Shown here: positions 28,967 through 34,157 of the stretch, in pieces
Layout: every line of letters starts with the position of its first letter
Position numbering within the stretch: position 1 is the first letter of the stretch
Assembly: GCA_017853175.1 (NCBI GenBank)
Contig: JAFMKA010000014.1
Span: forward strand, 1 to 34,157
Origin: Steroidobacteraceae bacterium
GTDB taxonomy: Bacteria; Pseudomonadota; Gammaproteobacteria; Steroidobacterales; Steroidobacteraceae
DNA length: 34,157 nucleotides
Direction of reading: 5' to 3'
Translations under genes and position numbers: made by a program
The notes under the pieces: model-generated
What the model saw: the letters and a program-made list of their open reading frames with translations, nothing else
Databases searched by the model: none
What the model was told of the DNA's origin: nothing

Positions 28967-31027
28967 TTATCGCACCTGCCAAACGATGGACACCCCCATC
29001 GAACGGGGATCGGCCAACTGAACGTAGAGCTTATCCGGATAGTCGGGCGGTTCGTTTCCAAAGAAAAAACCTCGCATGGCGTAGTTCTGATCGAGCGCGT
29101 TACGCATCCAACCGTCGATCCTCCAGGAACCTCTCTCATACCCTGCACGAAGATTGACGAGCGAGTACGGTCTCGAGCGTTGATCGTGACTGTCGCTGAA
29201 ATAAAAAGCCGCGACGCGCTGCGCATCGAGTCTGCCAAACCAGCCTGCGGGATTTCGATATTCGACCGACATCGACATCTGATAGTTGGGCGCATGCGCC
29301 TGACCGCGTCCGGAAAGATCACGATCGGCCACAACATACTTCTCGAACCGAGTGCGTAATAGCCCGAGCGTCGCGCCGATCGACCAAGACTCGGAAAGCG
29401 TCATCAAGAGTGACCCCTCGACTCCGAAGTTCGCGCCTCGAGCGGCGTTGTCGGTCAGGTAGATGAATGACAGCGGATCACCCGGGTCGAGCTGCGCAGA
29501 GGTACTCACCTGCTGCGCCCGCCGCCACATGTAGAAGAGCGCGAGGTCATATCGCAATCCGCGAGAGAGTTCGTCGAACTTGTAGCCGACCTCGATGCTG
29601 TGCAGCAACTCCGCGTCGAACTCACGCCGGTCGGCCGGAACGATCACCCCGATATTGAAGCCTCCCGCCTTATAGCCTCTTGCCACCGCGAGGTAAGCCA
29701 TCCGCCGATCGTCGGGCCGATACTCGATCGAAGCGTTACCGCCCATCATGATTTCTGCAGGCGAGAGGTCGCTCCCGTCGGTGTCGCGATAGCGCGCCGC
29801 ACGGCGCTCGATGCGTACACCTGCGTTCGCGCGCCAACGGGAGCCGAGCGAACGGCCTGCACTCGCGTAGCCGGCGAACGAATCGGCCTCATAGTCACTG
29901 ACGAGTGCACGATAAATCTCTCCGCCATAGAGATCGAGCTGGTCGTTGTCCTCGGTCAACCGCTGCGCGTAAAGACCGGTGACGAGATCGAACGCCGCCG
30001 TCTCGCGAGCCCAGCGAAAGTCCTGAGAGAGGCTTCGACGGTTTCTAAGAAATCGTGAGGTGAAGTCGTAGTCGGGATCTGCCGCCCAGTCTCCGTCGAA
30101 CGAGTACGTGATATCCGCCTCGACGACGCCCGTCAGACTGCGAAACTCGACGTCGTCGCCGACGTGCTGCAGCGTGATCGAAGCCCCTCGAGAGCGCTGG
30201 CGATCTCGACCCGGATCGTCCGACCGCGTCACTCGCGAGTTATCGGTAGCGAATGCATCGAATCCGTTATCGAGGTTCACCGCTAACACGGACACATCCG
30301 CCTGCCATCGCGAGCTGAGCTCGTGCCGACTACGCCAACGCAGGGTGCGCTCGTCGAAGCCGTTGGTGTCATCGCGCCCCAACGTGATATTTTGTCGAGA
30401 CCCCTCACCACGAAATCCTTGAGCAACCAATCGAAATGCTGAGTCGCGCGCCTCGCTGAGTGCGCCTCCCGCGACGAACCCTAAGGCACCGACGCCGAAA
30501 TCGCCGACCGTTACCTCGAGACGCAGCGTTTCTTCGACGGTAGGAGAACGAGTCCGTAGATTGATGAGCCCTGCGAGCGCATTGGCGCCGAGCGTGGTGC
30601 CTTGCGGCCCACGCAATACTTCGACCTGACCCAAATCGATCAGCGTCGCTGGCATGCCGATACCCGAGAAGTCCATGCCGTCGATCAAAAATCCGACGGA
30701 AGGATTCGGCGCACCCTGCCATTGATCGTTCTCACCGATACCCCGTAACTGAAAGTACCGAGGACGAGAGGTTCCGCTCGCCCAATTCAGATTGGGAACG
30801 AGCGGAAGAACATCCTGCAGATGCTGCACGCCGGCCTCACGTAAGGTGGTCGAGTCGATCACGGTCGTGCTCGCCGCCAGCGTCAGGGCCGACTGCGGAC
30901 GCAGCGTCGCGGTGATGACGACCTCTTCAAGGTCGGAGGCAGCAGCGACTTCTGGAGAAACGAAGACTACGGCGGTAGTCAACGAGAGGATCAAAGAATT
31001 AAAAACGGGAAACGATCTGGCGTTCAC
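28967..31027 (-). CDS. TonB-dependent outer-membrane receptor, probable thiamine receptor
   Basis: 686 residues. Signal peptide about 1-29 (cleavage near AAA), TonB-box-like LEEVVITATLR (about 33-43), plug domain about 45-165 with QVEVLRGPQGTTLGANALAGLINLRTR, then a 22-strand-type barrel. It lies directly behind a TPP riboswitch and ahead of pnuT and a kinase, the arrangement described for predicted thiamine outer-membrane receptors. The start is GTG 31027 with GGAGG six bases upstream, inside the 3' part of the aptamer. Oddity: the protein ends VSIVWQVR rather than in the aromatic residue usual for outer-membrane barrels. Confidence 0.9.
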   Translation of the reverse strand: MNARSFPVFNSLILSLTTAVVFVSPEVAAASDLEEVVITATLRPQSALTLAASTTVIDSTTLREAGVQHLQDVLPLVPNLNWASGTSRPRYFQLRGIGENDQWQGAPNPSVGFLIDGMDFSGIGMPATLIDLGQVEVLRGPQGTTLGANALAGLINLRTRSPTVEETLRLEVTVGDFGVGALGFVAGGALSEARDSAFRLVAQGFRGEGSRQNITLGRDDTNGFDERTLRWRSRHELSSRWQADVSVLAVNLDNGFDAFATDNSRVTRSDDPGRDRQRSRGASITLQHVGDDVEFRSLTGVVEADITYSFDGDWAADPDYDFTSRFLRNRRSLSQDFRWARETAAFDLVTGLYAQRLTEDNDQLDLYGGEIYRALVSDYEADSFAGYASAGRSLGSRWRANAGVRIERRAARYRDTDGSDLSPAEIMMGGNASIEYRPDDRRMAYLAVARGYKAGGFNIGVIVPADRREFDAELLHSIEVGYKFDELSRGLRYDLALFYMWRRAQQVSTSAQLDPGDPLSFIYLTDNAARGANFGVEGSLLMTLSESWSIGATLGLLRTRFEKYVVADRDLSGRGQAHAPNYQMSMSVEYRNPAGWFGRLDAQRVAAFYFSDSHDQRSRPYSLVNLRAGYERGSWRIDGWMRNALDQNYAMRGFFFGNEPPDYPDKLYVQLADPRSMGVSIVWQVR

Positions 31028-31118
31028 CTAGTCCCTCCGCCGGTACTAACCGGATCAGGTTCAACGGGTTCGCCGCCCTTTGCGGCATCTCAGGCCCTTT
31101 CGGACCACCCCAAGGTCC
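31028..31118 (-). promoter_or_regulatory. TPP riboswitch (THI element)
   Basis: Read on the minus strand the hallmark blocks occur in order: CTTGGGGTG, then GGGCCTGAGATG, ACCCGTTGAACCTGATC, GGTTAGTACCGGCGGAGGGA. These are the conserved thiamine pyrophosphate sensor sequences. The last block contains the ribosome-binding site of the receptor gene. ACCT at 31116-31113 can pair with AGGT at 31029-31026, which includes the first two bases of the GTG start, so ligand binding should hide the start (translational control). No separate terminator hairpin is seen between aptamer and gene. Confidence 0.95.
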
Positions 31119-31123
31119 CGCGT

Positions 31124-31151
31124 ATTCTCCATGCAAATCATGGGTTTGCAA
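31124..31151 (-). promoter_or_regulatory. predicted promoter of the thiamine operon with overlapping palindrome
   Basis: On the minus strand TTGCAA (31151-31146) and GAGAAT (31129-31124), 16 bases apart, each match sigma-70 consensus at four of six positions. The predicted start near 31117 coincides with the 5' end of the TPP aptamer. The palindrome TGCAAA-N7-TTTGCA (31132-31150) covers the -35 edge and spacer, as an operator would. Confidence 0.4.
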
Positions 31152-31179
31152 GTGTTCCCGTACTCGCTGAACAAAGGGG

Positions 31180-31208
31180 ATGACCTGCAGCCCCCTCTTC
31201 CCTACAAT
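31180..31208 (+). promoter_or_regulatory. predicted sigma-70 promoter of the phzF-like gene
   Basis: ATGACC (31180-31185) and TACAAT (31203-31208) are 17 bases apart; the -10 box matches five of six positions. A start near 31215 would leave a leader of about 40 bases before ATG 31255. The GGGAG about 10 bases before that ATG would serve as ribosome-binding site. Confidence 0.45.
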
Positions 31209-31254
31209 CGCGCCCCTTGCAGACGGCCCGGCCGGCCTCGGGAGTCCCGCTTCG

Positions 31255-32160
31255 ATGCCCAGACCGATCAAAGTTTTCCAAGTCGACGCTTTCACTCAAC
31301 AGCTCTTCACCGGCAACCCGGCGGGCGTCGTGCTCGGCGCAGAAGTGCTGAGCGACGACGAAATGCTGGGCATCGCTCGAGAACTCAACAACGGCGATAC
31401 GGCGTTCGTGTTGCCTCCCGAAAGCGACGATCACGATGTTCGAGTGCGATTCTTCACGCCGCGAACCGAATCGTCGTTCGTTGGGCACGCCACCATCGCC
31501 ACCCAATACGTACTCTCGGAAGAAGTCGGGTCACCGCGACGACGACGCCAGCGTCAAAAAGCGGGCCTCGTCGATGTCGAAATTCGTGGCTCCGGAGCCG
31601 ATCGACGTATCGCCGTACGTCAGCCCGCCCCAGTGCTCGGTCGAGAGCTCAACGAACGCGAGCGTCTTGCCGTGCTCGATGCGCTGGCCCTCTCGAGCGC
31701 CGATCTCGATCCGCGTTGCGAGATGCGCATCGTCGGCTCGGCCGGCAATCGTCTACTCATCGGCGTTCGCGGCACTCAACAACTGAAGCAACTCAAGCCC
31801 GACTTCAATCGTCTCACCACGCTCTCCGCTCAGCTCGGCGCGTCGGGTCACTTCGTCTTCACACTCGAATCGGGGGTCGAGGGTTGCCTGACGCAATCGC
31901 GAATGTTTTGTCCAGCGATCGGTATCCCTGAAGATCCCGTCTCGGGCAACGCGCACGGGCTACTCGGCGCGTACCTGCTGCATCACGATCTGCTGAAGCG
32001 TGAAGGGGATCACGCCCACTTCTCGGGCGCGCAGGGTCAGTTCATGAACCGCCCCGGCCGAGTGGATGTCGATCTCGAGTTCGAGGGTAATTCACTCGAG
32101 GGCGTCTGGATTATCGGCAGCGCGGCGATGGTCTTCGAGACCACCATCATCCTGCCCTAA
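31255..32160 (+). CDS. PhzF-family isomerase-like protein
   Basis: 301 residues with the two-lobed PhzF/diaminopimelate-epimerase-like fold. Recognisable parts are VFQVDAFTQQLFTGNPAGVVL at the N-terminus, RFFTPRTESSFVGHATIATQYVL, IGIPEDPVSGNAHGLLGAYLL and AHFSGAQGQFMNRPGRVDV near the end. Characterised PhzF isomerises a phenazine precursor, but most family members have no known substrate and no phenazine genes are nearby. The catalytic Glu of PhzF (motif NLSET) is replaced by Asp here (NNGDTAF). ATG 31255 was chosen; an in-frame ATG at 31180 falls in the predicted -35 box. Divergent from the thiamine operon. Confidence 0.88.
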   Translation: MPRPIKVFQVDAFTQQLFTGNPAGVVLGAEVLSDDEMLGIARELNNGDTAFVLPPESDDHDVRVRFFTPRTESSFVGHATIATQYVLSEEVGSPRRRRQRQKAGLVDVEIRGSGADRRIAVRQPAPVLGRELNERERLAVLDALALSSADLDPRCEMRIVGSAGNRLLIGVRGTQQLKQLKPDFNRLTTLSAQLGASGHFVFTLESGVEGCLTQSRMFCPAIGIPEDPVSGNAHGLLGAYLLHHDLLKREGDHAHFSGAQGQFMNRPGRVDVDLEFEGNSLEGVWIIGSAAMVFETTIILP

Positions 32161-32174
32161 TACGACCACTCAAA

Positions 32175-32214
32175 AAAAACGCCGACGTGGCTTGCGGGCC
32201 GCGCCGGCGTTTTT
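32175..32214. terminator. bidirectional intrinsic terminator
   Basis: AAAAACGCCG (32175-32184) pairs with CGGCGTTTTT (32205-32214) around a 20-base GC-rich loop. The plus strand ends in a T-run and the minus strand likewise (from the A-run at 32172-32179). It sits between the convergent phzF-like and TonB-receptor genes and can terminate both. Confidence 0.85.
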
Positions 32215-32239
32215 CGTTCGTGAGGTCTGCGACTTCAGA

Positions 32240-34157
32240 TTAGAAGCGATACTCCATGAGCAGCGTAAAGCTGCGATTGCGCGGGTCTGCAACACGCGGC
32301 TCCCACGAACTGCCCGAACCAAAGTTACTGTCGTACGTGATGGCGAACGGTGGATCCTCGTTGAAGAGGTTCTTGATGCCCGCGGTCACGGTGAGCCCTT
32401 CGAGCCCACGCCAGGTCACCGACGCGTTGTACGTGATGTAACTGTCGACGCGGCGATCGAGATTCGGCGGCGACACCGCGCCCGAAGTCACGCCCGGCAA
32501 CTCCTGGTTCTTGTACCCTGAACGGTAAATTTGCGAGAGCGACACACTCCAATCACCCCGATTGAACGCGAAAAACGCGTTGTGCTTCCACTCGAGGCCG
32601 AGGTCACCTGCGAAGGTGAAGAAACCCACCTCGCTCGGGCCGAACGGGAGACTGGGTGCGACACGAGAACGCTTCTTGAGAATCTTCGTGCCGTCGAGCC
32701 CTGCTGTCCATGTACCACCCCAGGCCTCGCCACGAAGGCGCAATGCGGTTTCCAGACCTTCCGTTTCAGAGTCGCCGGCGTTGATCACGCGTTGATCGAT
32801 CGACAACAGATTACCCGACGCATCACGGATGTAACGATCGCTGAAGGTTTCGTAGTTGTTGGCCAACTGCTGCAGCGTCAAGATCTGGATGGTGCCGATA
32901 CGATCGACACGCCACCAGTCTGCCGAGATACTGAAATCGTCGCTGGGCTCGTACACCAAACCGAAGCTGTACTGCTCCGCCTGTTCGGGGCCGAGATCGG
33001 GCTTGCCACCCTGAATGATGTTGGGCTGTACGACCGCGCAAGCCGGATTAGTCGTATTCGGAACACCGCCCGGGCACTTACCCGGATCAGCGATGTCGCG
33101 ACCCGAATACGGCGCCTGCGACGAGGCATTGAAGATTTGATTGAACGAGGGAACTCGGAAACCTTCGTTATAGGATCCGCGGAATAAAATCGAATCGATC
33201 GGTCGATATTTGACGGAGATTTTCGGATTCACCGTCGAACCGAAGCCGTCGTAATCGTCACGACGAATGGCCGCGGTCAGCTCCATGCCCGTCACGACAG
33301 GGAACATGACTTCGCCATAAACGGCTTTGACGTTTCGCGAAACGCCGCTCAAGGCATTGCCATCATCGAAGGGCGCCAACAGGATTACCGGCCGCGCTGC
33401 AGCAGCTCGGCGATCACCGTTGAATTGGTACTCTTCCTTGCGCCAATCGACGCCGACTGCCGCAAGCACCTCGCCCGCCGGCATCGAGAACAAGTCACCG
33501 GACATCGACGCATCGACCTGCGTCACGGAGAATTTTCCACCGTAAAGAATGACACCCTCAGCCGATGTCGCCTTCAGCGCATCGAGCGCCGCCTGAGTCT
33601 GGGTTTCTCCCGGACGAAGGAAGAGATTGATCACGCCCGTGTTCAACGCGTCGATCAAGCCGTTGGCGATGATGTTTCCGGACGCATCACGCGTGGTGTT
33701 GCGGTAGTAGTAACCCGACCCCAACTGCGACTCGGACTCGCTGTAGGCATAGGATGCTCCGGCACGATATTCCCAACCCTCGAGGAGGCCGATTGGACCA
33801 TCTGCGCCGATGAAGAAGCGGCCGGTCTCGGTCGTGGTCTCGAGTTCGCGACGTCCGCACTCCATGCAACGCCAGCGCACCGCCATCGGCAAACCGCGTC
33901 GGGCTTCGAGCGTCGGGAAGACGGCAACGAGTTGATTGAATACTCGGTCGTACACCGCCTGAGTCGTGGCGTTTCGCGGATAGGCAAAATTTTGCGTCGA
34001 CGTGTTCGACGAAATCTGCGCGTTGGAGAACCGCTTCGCAGAGTCTGCTTTGGATCCGGTGACTTCCGCGGCGATCTCGTGGTCGCCGAAGCGCATGACG
34101 CCGCGACTTACGAAGTTGATGGTTTCGATCGGCTGCTGCAGGACCGCCGCACGCCCG
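32240..34157 (-). CDS. TonB-dependent receptor (partial, 5' end outside window)
   Basis: About 638 codons of a long outer-membrane receptor; the reading frame is open through the right edge, so the ATG at 34096 is internal, not the start. The visible part begins at the end of the plug or early barrel (VLQQPIETINFVSRGVMRFG). It continues with barrel features: FRGSYNEGFRVPSFNQIF, a GPEQAEQYSFGLVYEPSDDF block, a ground-plan NLFNEDPP near the C-terminus and the terminal aromatic Phe (LLMEYRF). Extracellular-loop Cys residues (CPGGVPNTTNPAC) may form a disulphide. This resembles the large oar-/xanthomonad-type receptors. Substrate unknown. It shares only the terminator region with the phzF-like gene and need not be related to the thiamine operon. 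Confidence 0.93.
   Translation of the reverse strand, partial: GRAAVLQQPIETINFVSRGVMRFGDHEIAAEVTGSKADSAKRFSNAQISSNTSTQNFAYPRNATTQAVYDRVFNQLVAVFPTLEARRGLPMAVRWRCMECGRRELETTTETGRFFIGADGPIGLLEGWEYRAGASYAYSESESQLGSGYYYRNTTRDASGNIIANGLIDALNTGVINLFLRPGETQTQAALDALKATSAEGVILYGGKFSVTQVDASMSGDLFSMPAGEVLAAVGVDWRKEEYQFNGDRRAAAARPVILLAPFDDGNALSGVSRNVKAVYGEVMFPVVTGMELTAAIRRDDYDGFGSTVNPKISVKYRPIDSILFRGSYNEGFRVPSFNQIFNASSQAPYSGRDIADPGKCPGGVPNTTNPACAVVQPNIIQGGKPDLGPEQAEQYSFGLVYEPSDDFSISADWWRVDRIGTIQILTLQQLANNYETFSDRYIRDASGNLLSIDQRVINAGDSETEGLETALRLRGEAWGGTWTAGLDGTKILKKRSRVAPSLPFGPSEVGFFTFAGDLGLEWKHNAFFAFNRGDWSVSLSQIYRSGYKNQELPGVTSGAVSPPNLDRRVDSYITYNASVTWRGLEGLTVTAGIKNLFNEDPPFAITYDSNFGSGSSWEPRVADPRNRSFTLLMEYRF

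Noticed and set aside
28416-28982. N-terminal half of a 418-residue frame continuous with the APH-fold kinase
   Set aside because: Arg-rich sequence in a shifted frame of the pnuT gene; the kinase domain begins at the GTG overlapping the pnuT stop.

Overview
The window is a chromosomal stretch of a GC-rich (about 60% by eye) Gammaproteobacterium. The left third has the gammaproteobacterial order rplY-prs-tRNA-Gln-ispE-lolB-TPR gene, divergent from prfA and prmC. Long TonB-dependent receptors, a large NAD-glutamate dehydrogenase and a hppD cluster would fit the Nevskiales/Steroidobacterales/Xanthomonadales side of the class, but that placement is inference. I see no phage, transposon, integron or CRISPR. 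Genes are tightly packed, often with ATGA/GTGA overlaps, and no gene-free stretch exceeds about 230 bases.

Layout. (1) 1-4922, minus strand: TPR lipoprotein-pathway neighbour, lolB, ispE, tRNA-Gln(TTG), prs, rplY, probably one transcript from a promoter at 4932-4959. (2) 5016-9110: prfA, a membrane protein on the opposite strand, prmC, ppiB and mtgA. hemA, which normally precedes prfA here, is absent. (3) 9134-14826, minus strand: an ArsR-type regulator with a methyltransferase-like C-terminus, metF and metH, a methionine/one-carbon operon. (4) 14908-18049: hppD, a VOC-fold protein, a fumarylacetoacetase-like hydrolase and a MarR regulator, a tyrosine-catabolism cluster that lacks recognisable hmgA and maiA. 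(5) 18075-22871: NAD-specific glutamate dehydrogenase, ending in a very strong hairpin. (6) 22908-26826: an unrecognised eight-helix membrane protein divergent from an OmpR/histidine-kinase pair, then gpmA. (7) 26868-27662: a membrane-anchored RraB-domain protein and a 2Fe-2S ferredoxin. (8) 27726-31120, minus strand: a TPP riboswitch in front of a TonB receptor, a PnuC/PnuT-type transporter and an APH-fold kinase. (9) 31255-34157: a PhzF-family protein, a bidirectional terminator and a second, partial TonB receptor.

The best candidate for a coherent, little-described system is the riboswitch-controlled thiamine salvage operon in region 8. There an outer-membrane receptor, an inner-membrane channel and a trapping kinase are encoded back to back. 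All three genes start with GTG, and the first GTG lies in the closing helix of the aptamer. The next most interesting points are the VOC protein occupying the hmgA/maiA position, the mtgA gene whose membrane anchor lies upstream of any standard start codon, and the ArsR-type regulator with a degenerate methyltransferase-like domain heading metF-metH.
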